Shown one piece after another: positions 7,849-16,095 of a stretch of 50,194 bases of DNA. Made by a program: the position numbers and the translations under genes. The notes under the pieces are model-generated. The model was given only the letters and a program-made list of their open reading frames with translations. It did no database searches and had not been told where the DNA came from. Each line of letters starts with the position of its first letter. Positions within the stretch are counted from its first letter, which is position 1. Origin of the DNA: Pseudomonas sp. Ant30-3 (GTDB taxonomy: Bacteria; Pseudomonadota; Gammaproteobacteria; Pseudomonadales; Pseudomonadaceae); contig NZ_JMCL01000017.1 in NCBI RefSeq assembly GCF_000690905.1, positions 1-50,194 on the forward strand, read 5' to 3'.

Positions 7849-8028
7849 ATGAACTTCAATCTTTTCTCTGTAATCGCTGCTTCCGCTATCTCTGCCACCG
7901 TCGCATTGCCCGCCAGTGCCAACGTTGAACTCAGCGACAAAAAATCCCACGCCCAGAGCTACACGCAAAAATACCTGCAACAAAGCGCCAACTTCTACGC
8001 AGCGCTGGATCACAAAACCCAAGCCTGA
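7849..8028 (+). CDS. Small exported protein of unknown function
   Basis: 59 residues. Residues 1 to about 24 form a clear Sec signal peptide (MNFNLFSVIAASAISATVAL, then PASA) with an Ala-X-Ala cleavage site. That leaves a mature peptide of about 35 residues (NVELSDKKSHAQSYTQKYLQ..., ending DHKTQA), polar and helix-prone, without cysteine. GAGGA lies 8 bp before the ATG, and codon use is Pseudomonas-like, so I consider the gene real. The function is unknown; it resembles other small periplasmic proteins of this genus only in general build. Confidence 0.7.
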   Translation: MNFNLFSVIAASAISATVALPASANVELSDKKSHAQSYTQKYLQQSANFYAALDHKTQA

Positions 8029-8048
8029 AATATAAATCCTGCACCCTT

Positions 8049-8120
8049 TATGCAGGAGCGAAGTCACTTGCGCGGCTCGAAGTAAATTCGGGAAACGTCG
8101 AGTGAGGTCGCTCCTGCATA
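8049..8120. repeat. Inverted REP-like pair (TATGCAGGAGCGA)
   Basis: A perfect 13-bp inverted repeat, TATGCAGGAGCGA (8049-8061) and TCGCTCCTGCATA (8108-8120), lies just after the small exported-protein gene. The GCAGGAGCGA core is like, but not identical to, the GTAGGAGCGA arms elsewhere, so it is either a diverged REPIN or another subfamily. Confidence 0.65.
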
Positions 8121-8253
8121 ACGCGTTTTTCTCTGAAACCCACCCGCCTTTCAACCCGCTCCCGGCATCAAGGGACGAGCTTGATCAATTTCCTCAAAGG
8201 CCCGGATAGACTGGCTTAATAATCAACGATGCTGATGGTTACTATGGATAACC

Positions 8254-8311
8254 CTGAGTGGTTGCCTCGGCTTTTTTGATCGATTCTGTGGACATCAAAA
8301 AACATGTCCAC
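8254..8311 (+). promoter_or_regulatory. Two-hairpin leader ahead of the small membrane-protein gene pair
   Basis: First, CTGAG (8254-8258) pairs with CTCGG (8266-8270) and is followed by C and six T (8272-8277), an intrinsic-terminator-like arrangement with a short stem. Second, GTGGACAT (8288-8295) pairs perfectly with ATGTCCAC (8304-8311) around an A-rich 8-base loop. This second hairpin ends 1 bp before the GGGAGA ribosome-binding site of the gene at 8323. The layout could attenuate transcription or gate translation. This is inference from base pairing only. Confidence 0.35.
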
Positions 8312-8322
8312 GGGAGAACACC

Positions 8323-8535
8323 ATGGCCAGCGCAATCCTCTCTTCCGCCAAACGCGGCGCCTACCTGGCCATCGGTCTGTACCTGGTCATGGTCCTCGGT
8401 GTCAGCATTGCGGCGCAGACCGAACACGAATTCGAAGCACCGATCGAGGTCGCTCATCCCGGTATCCAGTTTGATCATCGCACTCAAAGCGTGTTGGTAG
8501 ATCGGGCCGAACTCGCAGGAGTCGGCGGATCATGA
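8323..8535 (+). CDS. Small single-pass membrane protein, unknown function
   Basis: 70 residues. A short basic N-terminus (MASAILSSAKRG) is followed by one hydrophobic segment, about residues 13-31 (AYLAIGLYLVMVLGVSIAA), then a polar tail (QTEHEFEAPIEVAHPGIQFD...). It is either a membrane anchor or an uncleaved signal. A GGGAGA ribosome-binding site lies ahead of the ATG. The codons show normal high-GC third-position preference. The stop overlaps the ATG of the next gene by 4 bp (ATGA), so the two are translationally coupled. No family recognised. Confidence 0.7.
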   Translation: MASAILSSAKRGAYLAIGLYLVMVLGVSIAAQTEHEFEAPIEVAHPGIQFDHRTQSVLVDRAELAGVGGS

Positions 8536-8789
8536 AAGGAAGGAAACTCTGGGTCATTGCCTTCCTGGCGTTCATGACCAATGGCTCTACGCTTTTAGGT
8601 ATTGGCCAAAGCTCGGCAGGCTCGGTGGCCCGCGCCATAGAGGCCAACCACAACCTGGCCCACGCAATAGACACCGCCAAGGCCATGGGATTACTGGCCG
8701 GCAATCCGCCGATCAAGCGTGAAGTGGATTTTTTCGGCCCGTTCCAGGTGGATTGCTCGGTGTTGCAGATGTGCGAAGTGTTTGCTTGA
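8532..8789 (+). CDS. Small exported or membrane protein with two C-terminal cysteines, unknown function
   Basis: 85 residues. A basic start (MKGRK) is followed by a hydrophobic stretch to about residue 25, compatible with a signal peptide or one membrane helix. The mature part has a helical section (SVARAIEANHNLAHAIDTAK) and ends FQVDCSVLQMCEVFA, with two cysteines six residues apart that could form a disulfide in the periplasm. It begins inside the preceding small gene (4-bp overlap), so the pair probably acts together. I do not recognise the family and assign no function. Confidence 0.68.
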   Translation: MKGRKLWVIAFLAFMTNGSTLLGIGQSSAGSVARAIEANHNLAHAIDTAKAMGLLAGNPPIKREVDFFGPFQVDCSVLQMCEVFA

Positions 8790-8805
8790 TCTTGATGATC
8801 GCTAA

Positions 8806-8842
8806 CCCCACGTAGCAGCCTACGGCAGCTGCTACAACGGGG
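8806..8842. terminator. Hairpin between convergent genes (REP-like arm GTAGCAGC)
   Basis: GTAGCAGC (8812-8819) pairs with GCTGCTAC (8828-8835), flanked by CCCC (8806-8809) and GGGG (8839-8842). It lies between the convergent ends of the small gene pair and the GST gene, so it could terminate both strands. The arm resembles the GTAGCAGCTGCCGAG REP family found near 45.9 and 48.3 kb. Confidence 0.6.
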
Positions 8843-8845
8843 TGG

Positions 8846-9442
8846 TTACTTTTGCATCACACTGATGAACAAATCCGACAGCAGAAAGCGCTGCAACCAC
8901 GCCTGCAACCGAACATACGGCGTTTGTGCAAACCACTCGCGGTCAACATGCGCGAACTGTCGCACGAACGGCATCAGCGCTATATCCGCCAGGCTCGGGT
9001 GGTCGGCCAATAGGTAATCGCGACCCTCAAGCAATGCCTCAAGCTTGCTTAAAAACACCTCACCCTCGGCCCGATAAATCTCCATTGGCTGCTCTGGATA
9101 GCGCTCGGCATATTTGTAGCGGTTGAGATGTACCTTGAACACCTGATCATTCTGCTCGATCAGCTCGGCGATGCGTGCCTGTCCGACAGGATCCGCCTTG
9201 AGCAACCAGTCCTGCGGATCGTGCTGCGTAAGAGCCCAGCGCATGATCGCCAGACTTTCATCGATCACTTCGCCGTCAACACTCAACACCGGCACCGTGC
9301 CTTTGCTCGACAGTGCGAGCATCTCGGCAGGCTTGGCTTTCAGACTGACCTCAACAATGTCCACTGCGACTGCGCTATACCGCAGGGCCATTCTGGCGCG
9401 CATCGCGTAGGGGCAGCGGCGGAAGGAATACAGCGTATTCAT
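8846..9442 (-). CDS. Glutathione S-transferase family protein (Grx2-like N-terminus)
   Basis: 198 residues. The N-terminal thioredoxin-like domain contains a cysteine active site (MNTLYSFRRCPYAMRARMAL, C10) and the glutathione-binding cis-Pro and ESLAI elements (GTVPVLSVDGEVIDESLAIM). The C-terminal all-helical GST domain includes the N-capping motif region (LLADHPSLADIALMPFVRQF). It probably binds or reduces glutathione conjugates or mixed disulfides in the cytosol; the substrate is unknown. The ATG overlaps the sbcC stop by 4 bp, so it is the third gene of the sbcD-sbcC operon. That is an unusual but probably only transcriptional association. Confidence 0.88.
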   Translation of the reverse strand: MNTLYSFRRCPYAMRARMALRYSAVAVDIVEVSLKAKPAEMLALSSKGTVPVLSVDGEVIDESLAIMRWALTQHDPQDWLLKADPVGQARIAELIEQNDQVFKVHLNRYKYAERYPEQPMEIYRAEGEVFLSKLEALLEGRDYLLADHPSLADIALMPFVRQFAHVDREWFAQTPYVRLQAWLQRFLLSDLFISVMQK

Positions 9443-12400
9443 TTCACCTCCAGCGTACTCAGGCCATTGCCCTGGCGATGGACCTGGATCTGCACCGGAA
9501 TCCGCTCATGCATTTCCTGCACGTGGGAAATCACCGCGACCTTGCGGCCCTGAGCCTGCAAGCCGTCAAGGGCGTCCATGGCCAGCTGCAGGGATTCCGG
9601 GTCGAGGCTGCCGAAGCCTTCGTCGATAAACAGCGATTCAATCTTCAGCGTGCTGGAAGCCATCGACGCCAGTCCCAATGCCAGAGCCAGCGACACCAGG
9701 AAGGTTTCACCGCCGGACAACGAATGCACCGAACGCAGTTCGTCGCCCATTTCGGTGTCCATCACCAGCAAGCCCAACATGCTGCCGCCGCGCTTCAAGC
9801 GGTACCGCCGCACCAGTTGACGCAACTGAACGTTGGCGTGGTGCACCAGCAAGTCGAGGTTGTAAGCCTGGGCGATCTTGCGGAAGGTATCGCCGGTGGC
9901 CGACCCGATCAGGGCATTCAAACGTGCCCAGCGTTGATATTCGGCGTAAGCCTCGGCGATCTGCTGGGCCAGCGCCTGATTGGCATTCTGCCGACGCTGA
10001 TCCTCGGCCTGTTCGGCACGCAATTCGGCGCAACGCTGTTCACTGCCGGTAAACAGGTTTTGCAGTTCGGCCAGTGCGCTGGCCAGTTGTTCGGCATCGA
10101 GGTTGCCATTGTGCTGCGCCTGATGATTGAGCAGTCGCAGATCGCGCTCCTGCACTCTGACTTTGGCCTGTTCGATCGCTTTTTCGCTTTGCTGCAAGTG
10201 CTGACGCAGGTCGCTGACCTGCTGATCGTCCACGCTCAGCAATGCTTCCAGACCGCCATCATCGAGCTCCGGATGCAGCGCTCGCCAATCAGCAATCTTG
10301 CCAGTTAACTCGCGATCTTCACTGACCAGCGCCTGATTGCGGTCCTCCTGGGCCTTGAGCTCGGCGGCCAGTTGCACCAGCCGCGTGCGGACGCTCTGCA
10401 ATTCCTGACCGGCACTCGCTTCGGCACTGCGGGCCTGCTCGACGGCCTGATCCAGTTGCAGCTGCCACTGCTCGGCGCTGGCGTGGTCACCCAGCAACTG
10501 CGCAAGGGTTTGCTGACAGGCCTGCTGCTGCTCGTTCAGCGCGGCGAACTGGTGCTGCGCGGCTTCGAGCTGCTGCGCTCGGGTCAGTTGGCGATCCTGC
10601 TCTTTCTCCAACGTTTGCTGGCGCTGCTGTTGCTCGCTGTGCTCATCGCGCTGCTGATCGAGTTGTTGCAGGCGCTGGGCGATTTGCTGGTCAAGCTGCA
10701 GGAACGTTGCCGCCGGTTCGCTGCGCAACGCTTCGAGGGTATCGGCAGGTAACAGCGTGCTGAAGGCATTCAGTTCCTCGTCCAGACGCTGGCGATCACT
10801 GCTCAGCTCGCGCTGCTGGTTGGCCAGGTGCTGGCTGGCTTGCTGACTGGCGGTTTCGGCATTGCGCAATTGCTGTTGAAGGCGCGCCGCATCCTGTTGC
10901 AGGGTGAGCAGGGCGGTTTGCCGCTGTTCGTCCTGAGTGATGCTCTGAGCCAACTGACTGCTTTGCTGGGTCAGCCAGGCATCGCGTTTAACGCCATCCT
11001 GAGCCAGCAGCTGCGTCGACAGCGGATGCGCTTCAAGGCTCGGCGTCAGGCCCTGTTGCTGGGTTGCGAGCTGTTCCTGCTGTTGCAACAACTCTTTCTG
11101 TTGAGCAATCACGCCGCCGACTTCGGTGCGCAAGTCAGTCAGCTGTTCCTTGAGCGTATCCACCGCTTTCTGCGCATTGGCCTGTTCGCTTTCATCATGC
11201 CGACCGAGACTTTGCAGCAGGGCTTCAGGCTGATGATAAGGATGATCGGGGCTGCCACACACCGGGCACGGCTGATCGTCCTGCAACTGCTCACGCAATT
11301 CCTCGACACTGGCGCTGCGGGCCAGACGCTGGCGTTCGAGCAATTCTCGGGTGACGTTCAAGGTCTGTTCGGCAACGGTCAACGCGGCCTTGGTCTTGAC
11401 CCCGTCCTGAGTCAGGCGCTCGCGCTCCTGCTGGGCGGTGAGCTGGCGCTGTTGCAGTTCGGCGCCACGCTTGTCGAGTTCTTGCTGGCTGGCCCACAGT
11501 CGGCTCAGTTCTTCGAACGCGCGCAATTGCTTGCGGTTGTCCTGCAGCAAATTACCCAGCAATTGAATTTGTTCGGCAACGGCTTCCGGTTCGGCCCCGG
11601 CCTCTTTGTAGAGGACTTCCAGTTGCTGTTTCTGCGTGGCCAGCTGTTCGGCGCAGCGGGTAGCGTTCTGCTCCAGCGAAGCCAGTTCTGCTTGGCCTTT
11701 GTTGAGGCGATTGCCGATTAACATCAGTTGCTGCAGCCGATCGCGATAAGCGTTCCAGGCGTCGCTGAGCGGCGCGAGGTGCGCGCTATGCGCGAGCTCT
11801 GCGGCGATCTGTTGCAGACGCTCGGCCACGCGCTGTTGCTGGTCGAGCAAGGCCTGAATCGCCCTTTGGCCCTCGGTGCAGGCGAGTTCTGCCTGTTGCT
11901 TGCGCTCGGCACTCAGGCTCGCGTCTTTACCCAAGCGGGCGAGGGAGCTCTGTGCCTCGAACGCCTGGCGCAGCAGCGGAGCGCTAGCCGTGTGGCGAGT
12001 CTGCGCTTGTGCCAGTGCGCTTTGTGCGGCGCTCAGGCTCTGTTCAAGTTGCGCGCGGCGTTCGTTCAGCTCGACTTGTTGACGGCTGTGCTCTTGCATC
12101 TGCGCGGCCAGCGGGGTGAGCTGGGCGCTGAGTTCGCTCTGGCGCGCAAACTGGTGGCGTTGCGGCGCGAGTTGCTCCAGGCGCGTCAACTTCAAGCGTT
12201 CGGTGGCCAGACTTTCCCACTGCTGTTGAGCACCGCTCAGTTGTTCGGCAGCGCTGCGTTGCTCGTCCTGCAACTGACGCAACTCTTTGCGCCAGGTGTG
12301 TTGCAGCTCAAGTTGTTTAAGTTGCGCCTGTTGCGTCTTGAGCTGCTGCTGCGCTTCGTTGAAACGCTCATCCAGTTCAGCGCGGGCTTCGGGCGCCAAC

Positions 12401-13080
12401 GGCGTTACACCCGTAGCCTGGTCCTGCAACAGCTTATGATGTTCGCGCGCATCTTTGGTCTTGTCGAAGGCGCGACGACCCAGACGCGTGTACAGCGCAG
12501 TGTCGGTGAGCTTTTCCAGCAGTTCGCTGCGTTCGTTGTCGTTGGCCTTGAGGAAGGCGCTGAATTCACTTTGGGCAAGCAGAACGGCGCGGGTGAACTG
12601 CTCGAAATTCAGGCCCAGCACGGCTTCTAGCTGGGTCTTGAAGTCGACTTTCTGGCTGGCGAGCAGTTGGTCCTGATCGATGTCGCGCAAACTCTGGCGA
12701 CTGGCCTGCAGCTTGCCGCCAGCCTTTTCCCGGGCGCGATTGGCTTCCCAGCGCGCACGATAGCGGCGACCGTCAATGCCGACGAAATCCACTTCGGCAT
12801 AACCTTCGCCGGTGCCGCGTCGCAACAGCGTGCGCGGGTCGCCGGTGCTGATTTCGCCATCAGCGTCCGGCGCCTTGGCCGATACCTGCGCGTTGCTCAG
12901 CCTAGGCACGGCGCCAAACAGCGCCAGGCACAAGGCGTCGAGCAGGGTGCTTTTACCGGCGCCGGTCGGTCCGGTGATCGCGAACAAACCGGCACTGGCC
13001 AGCGGTTCAGCCGTGAAGTCGATTTCGAATGGCCCGGCGAGCGAGGCGAGGTTTTTCAAACGGATTGCGAGGATTTTCAT
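9439..13080 (-). CDS. sbcC: Exonuclease SbcCD, ATPase subunit SbcC
   Basis: The ATPase subunit of the SbcCD (Mre11-Rad50) complex, which cleaves DNA hairpins and protein-blocked ends and processes replication-fork palindromes. It has 1213 residues. The N-terminal Walker A is GPTGAGKST (37-45). Long Gln/Glu/Leu-rich coiled coils fill the middle on both sides of a zinc hook (CPVCGSPDHP, around residue 605). The C-terminal lobe carries the ABC signature LSGGETFLVSLALALG and a Walker B/D-loop LFIDEGFGSLD. The ATG at 13080 overlaps the sbcD stop by 4 bp. The length fits the family's Pseudomonas members. Confidence 0.97.
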   Translation of the reverse strand: MKILAIRLKNLASLAGPFEIDFTAEPLASAGLFAITGPTGAGKSTLLDALCLALFGAVPRLSNAQVSAKAPDADGEISTGDPRTLLRRGTGEGYAEVDFVGIDGRRYRARWEANRAREKAGGKLQASRQSLRDIDQDQLLASQKVDFKTQLEAVLGLNFEQFTRAVLLAQSEFSAFLKANDNERSELLEKLTDTALYTRLGRRAFDKTKDAREHHKLLQDQATGVTPLAPEARAELDERFNEAQQQLKTQQAQLKQLELQHTWRKELRQLQDEQRSAAEQLSGAQQQWESLATERLKLTRLEQLAPQRHQFARQSELSAQLTPLAAQMQEHSRQQVELNERRAQLEQSLSAAQSALAQAQTRHTASAPLLRQAFEAQSSLARLGKDASLSAERKQQAELACTEGQRAIQALLDQQQRVAERLQQIAAELAHSAHLAPLSDAWNAYRDRLQQLMLIGNRLNKGQAELASLEQNATRCAEQLATQKQQLEVLYKEAGAEPEAVAEQIQLLGNLLQDNRKQLRAFEELSRLWASQQELDKRGAELQQRQLTAQQERERLTQDGVKTKAALTVAEQTLNVTRELLERQRLARSASVEELREQLQDDQPCPVCGSPDHPYHQPEALLQSLGRHDESEQANAQKAVDTLKEQLTDLRTEVGGVIAQQKELLQQQEQLATQQQGLTPSLEAHPLSTQLLAQDGVKRDAWLTQQSSQLAQSITQDEQRQTALLTLQQDAARLQQQLRNAETASQQASQHLANQQRELSSDRQRLDEELNAFSTLLPADTLEALRSEPAATFLQLDQQIAQRLQQLDQQRDEHSEQQQRQQTLEKEQDRQLTRAQQLEAAQHQFAALNEQQQACQQTLAQLLGDHASAEQWQLQLDQAVEQARSAEASAGQELQSVRTRLVQLAAELKAQEDRNQALVSEDRELTGKIADWRALHPELDDGGLEALLSVDDQQVSDLRQHLQQSEKAIEQAKVRVQERDLRLLNHQAQHNGNLDAEQLASALAELQNLFTGSEQRCAELRAEQAEDQRRQNANQALAQQIAEAYAEYQRWARLNALIGSATGDTFRKIAQAYNLDLLVHHANVQLRQLVRRYRLKRGGSMLGLLVMDTEMGDELRSVHSLSGGETFLVSLALALGLASMASSTLKIESLFIDEGFGSLDPESLQLAMDALDGLQAQGRKVAVISHVQEMHERIPVQIQVHRQGNGLSTLEVK

Positions 13081-14321
13081 GGCTGCTCGCTCTCCATCTG
13101 CACATCCTGCAACAGCTCGGCAAAGTCCTTCAACGTTTGTTCGTCGACCTCGCTGCCGTAGTTGTCCAGCCAGGCGCGGCTGAACAATTCCTGCGGTGTC
13201 AGCTGATCCAGCTCGATCAGGCGGGTGCCATCATCGGCACCATCGCGGCCGCCACTGCCAGCGTATTCGGCGGCAATTCGCACCAGCCGCACCGCTTTGC
13301 CTTGCAGCGCGGTTTCGAGCTGATGGCGCAAATCCGGTTGCGGCTCGTCGAGACGAACGCGGACTTCCAGCCACGGTTGACGCTGAATGTCGGCCAGCAG
13401 ATCAATGTTCGGCAGGTCGGCCAGTTGCAAAAGGATTTCTGCCAACGGCGCTGGGCCGATGCGTTGCAGATTGACTGCGCGGGGGATGAGCTTGGGTACG
13501 ACGCTGACCAGGGTCTCGCCGTCGAGCTGAATATCAAGAATCTGGTGCTGATAACCGATTTCGGAAAACGACAGCGGAATCGGCGAACCGCTGTAGCGAA
13601 TGCGCTCTTCACCGTTGACCTTTTGCGGCTTGTGCAGATGCCCAAGCGCGACATAACTGATGCTCGGGCCGAACAGGCTGGCCGGCAGCGCTTCGGCATT
13701 GCCGATGATCAGGCTGCGCTCGGAATCTTCTGACACCGAGCCGCCGGCCATATGCGCGTGGCTGATTGCAATCAACGCCTGGCCTTTCTTGCGCTTGGCA
13801 TTCGCGGCGGCGATTAGCCATTCGTGGACCTGACCGATACCGCGCAAATAGTTGTCGCCCAGATGCGCGCCGGTCACTTCGGCCGGGCGCAGGAACGGCA
13901 GCGCCAGGCACCAGGCAACGGTTTTGCCCTTGGCGTCCGGCAGTGGCAGCAGCAGACGCTCGGCATCCAATTGTCCGTCGTCCAGCCACAACACGCGACC
14001 CAGCGCATGTGTACGCAAGCGGCGCATCAACGGCGCCGGCAATTCAATGCGTGAGCCGGAATCGTGGTTGCCGGCGATCATCACGATGGTCAGCTTCGGC
14101 TGTTGTTCATGGGCGCTGACGATAAAATCGTAGAGGCGTTCCTGGGATTTAACCGGCGGGTTGACCGTGTCGAAGATATCGCCGGCGATCAGCAGCGCAT
14201 CGGGCTGATCAAGCTTCAGCTGACGCAGCAGCCAGTCGAGAAAACAACCGTGCTCGAAATCGCGTTCCTGGCCGTGCAGATTCTGCCCAAGATGCCAGTC
14301 GGAGGTGTGAAACAGGCGCAA
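13077..14321 (-). CDS. sbcD: Exonuclease SbcCD, nuclease subunit SbcD
   Basis: The Mn-dependent nuclease partner of SbcC, with 414 residues. The calcineurin-like metallophosphatase motifs appear in order: SDWHLG (D8, H10), GDIFD (47-51), GNHDSGSR (84-87), a histidine motif SHAHMAGG and GHLHKPQ. The start codon is TTG at 14321 (TTG CGC CTG), supported by GGAG six bases upstream and by the family N-terminus MRLFHTSDWHLG. Downstream sbcC overlaps by 4 bp and a GST gene follows, giving a three-gene operon. The 184-bp gap to the divergent ABC-F gene must hold its promoter; I see no obvious LexA box there. Confidence 0.96.
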   Translation of the reverse strand: MRLFHTSDWHLGQNLHGQERDFEHGCFLDWLLRQLKLDQPDALLIAGDIFDTVNPPVKSQERLYDFIVSAHEQQPKLTIVMIAGNHDSGSRIELPAPLMRRLRTHALGRVLWLDDGQLDAERLLLPLPDAKGKTVAWCLALPFLRPAEVTGAHLGDNYLRGIGQVHEWLIAAANAKRKKGQALIAISHAHMAGGSVSEDSERSLIIGNAEALPASLFGPSISYVALGHLHKPQKVNGEERIRYSGSPIPLSFSEIGYQHQILDIQLDGETLVSVVPKLIPRAVNLQRIGPAPLAEILLQLADLPNIDLLADIQRQPWLEVRVRLDEPQPDLRHQLETALQGKAVRLVRIAAEYAGSGGRDGADDGTRLIELDQLTPQELFSRAWLDNYGSEVDEQTLKDFAELLQDVQMESEQP

Positions 14322-14505
14322 GGCGAACTCCGTGGGAAATAAGGTAATGGCCGCGTGGAAATTGGAGGCGGCGAAAGGGGGGAGAGTTTACTGGTAAATA
14401 GGGTGGATTGGGGCGCGCCTTCTTTGCTGGTTTCTACGGTAATGAGGCATCATCGGGCAATACGGTAATACTTCATGCCCAGGCGTGAATGCTTAAGGAA
14501 GAGTC

Positions 14506-16089
14506 ATGACCCAGCGATTGCTTCAATTTGATCACGTGTTCTACAACCTGCCGGACGGGCGCGTGTTTTTCGAGCGTGTGAACCACACCTTCAACACCAA
14601 GGCCACGGGAATCGTCGGAGCTAATGGCTGCGGCAAGTCATTGCTTGGCAGGCTCCTGACGCAGAAACAACTGCCTACCTCCGGTATCGTTCGTTGCGAA
14701 GGGCAGATCTACGCCGTTGCGCAATTACTGGAAGCGGAGCGCTATCCCACAGTTGCCTCACTCGCGGGCGTCGCCCCAATTCTGGCGGCGTTGCAGCGTA
14801 TTGCCCAAGGCAGCCTCGACGATGCCGACCACGCGCTGGCAGCCGACCAATGGGATTGCGCCATACGCCTTGTCGCTGAGTTAGAGAAGATCGATCTGGG
14901 CCATTTGAATGCCGACTCGCCCACAACCGCTCTCAGTGGCGGCGAACGCCAGCGTGTGGCGCTGATGGGCGCGTGGATGTCCAGGGCCGACTGGCTAATC
15001 CTCGACGAACCGAGCAATCACCTGGACGCTGATCAGCAACAAAAACTCGCAGAGCAGATCGATCGCTGGCCCAACGGCCTGGTGTTGATCAGCCACGACC
15101 GCAGTCTTCTGGAACACATGGACGAGATTGTCGAGCTCTCACCTGCAGGGCTGGCAGTTTATGGTGGTAACTACAGTCACTACGCGGCGACACGCGAGCA
15201 GGAACAGCAGACCTTCCAGTCAGCATTGCAAGGCGAGCGGGCGCAGGCCAAGCGTGAGCAACGCGAGATGGTCGTGCAGATGGAGCGTCAGCAGCGGCGT
15301 AATGCTCGCGGCGATCGTCAGGCTCGAGACGGCAGTCAGACTAAGCTGATTACCAATGCACAAAAAGAGCGCAGTGAAAACAGTCAGGGAAAATTGCGCC
15401 TCAATCAACAGCTCGCTCGGGAGCAGCAGCAATTGCGCATCGCCGAGGCGCGTGCGCGCTGTGCGCCGGAGATCCAGCGGATGATGCTGTCTCCCGAAAG
15501 CTCCGTTCCCCACGGCAAGTTACTCGTGCAGTTAAGGGGCGTCGTGTTGCCATTTGGTCATGCGGCGCCAGTCAATCTGACGCTCACGGGGCCGATGCGC
15601 CTGGCCGTCGCGGGCGCCAATGGCAGCGGCAAGTCGACCCTGTTGCAAGTGATCGCCCGCCAACTGCCGGTGCGCGAAGGCGAAATCATTTGCAGTTGCC
15701 AGGTCGGCTGGCTGGATCAACACGCCGGATTGCGATACCCCGACCGCACGGCGGTGCAATGGCTCTATGAAAGTAATTCAGAGTTGCCCGAAGCCGAAGC
15801 CCGAACCCGGTTGGCGCAGATGGGCATTGATGCAGACCGGGCGACGCTCAAGACCTGTAATTTGAGCGGCGGCGAACGGCTGAAAATAGCACTGGCTGCG
15901 CAATTGTATGCTCGGCAGCCGCCGCAATTGCTGTTGCTGGATGAGCCGGACAATCATCTGGACCTGCCCAGTAAAATCGCCCTTGAGCAAATGCTGGATC
16001 AATACCAGGGAGCACTGATCGTCGTCTCCCATGACCGCGCTTTTTTGCAGGCGCTGAAGCTGGACGACGAGATACGACTCAGTCGCTGA
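14506..16089 (+). CDS. ABC-F family ATPase (ribosome-associated type)
   Basis: 527 residues with two ABC domains on one chain and no membrane segments, as in ABC-F proteins that act on the ribosome. Domain 1: Walker A GANGCGKS (38-45), signature LSGGERQRVAL, Walker B LILDEPSNHLD. Domain 2: Walker A GANGSGKST (370-378), signature LSGGERLKIAL, Walker B LLLLDEPDNHLD. Between them, about residues 235-330, lies a Gln/Arg-rich helical linker (QREMVVQMERQQRRNARGDR). Whether it is a housekeeping translation factor or a resistance type cannot be decided. The N-terminal domain is more diverged than in Uup or EttA. GGAAGAG lies before the ATG. The gene converges on batD with only 6 bp between the stops. 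Confidence 0.92.
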   Translation: MTQRLLQFDHVFYNLPDGRVFFERVNHTFNTKATGIVGANGCGKSLLGRLLTQKQLPTSGIVRCEGQIYAVAQLLEAERYPTVASLAGVAPILAALQRIAQGSLDDADHALAADQWDCAIRLVAELEKIDLGHLNADSPTTALSGGERQRVALMGAWMSRADWLILDEPSNHLDADQQQKLAEQIDRWPNGLVLISHDRSLLEHMDEIVELSPAGLAVYGGNYSHYAATREQEQQTFQSALQGERAQAKREQREMVVQMERQQRRNARGDRQARDGSQTKLITNAQKERSENSQGKLRLNQQLAREQQQLRIAEARARCAPEIQRMMLSPESSVPHGKLLVQLRGVVLPFGHAAPVNLTLTGPMRLAVAGANGSGKSTLLQVIARQLPVREGEIICSCQVGWLDQHAGLRYPDRTAVQWLYESNSELPEAEARTRLAQMGIDADRATLKTCNLSGGERLKIALAAQLYARQPPQLLLLDEPDNHLDLPSKIALEQMLDQYQGALIVVSHDRAFLQALKLDDEIRLSR

Positions 16090-16095
16090 TAGTGG

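Noticed and set aside
10372..12630. Several plus-strand ORFs opposite sbcC, Leu/Gln-rich
   Set aside because: Mirror frames of the Gln/Leu-rich coiled coils of SbcC; no ribosome-binding sites or family motifs.
14435..14469. Nine-base direct repeat TACGGTAAT (14435 and 14461) upstream of the ABC-F gene
   Set aside because: Only two short copies, AT-rich and without a palindromic core; could be chance. Not strong enough to call an operator.
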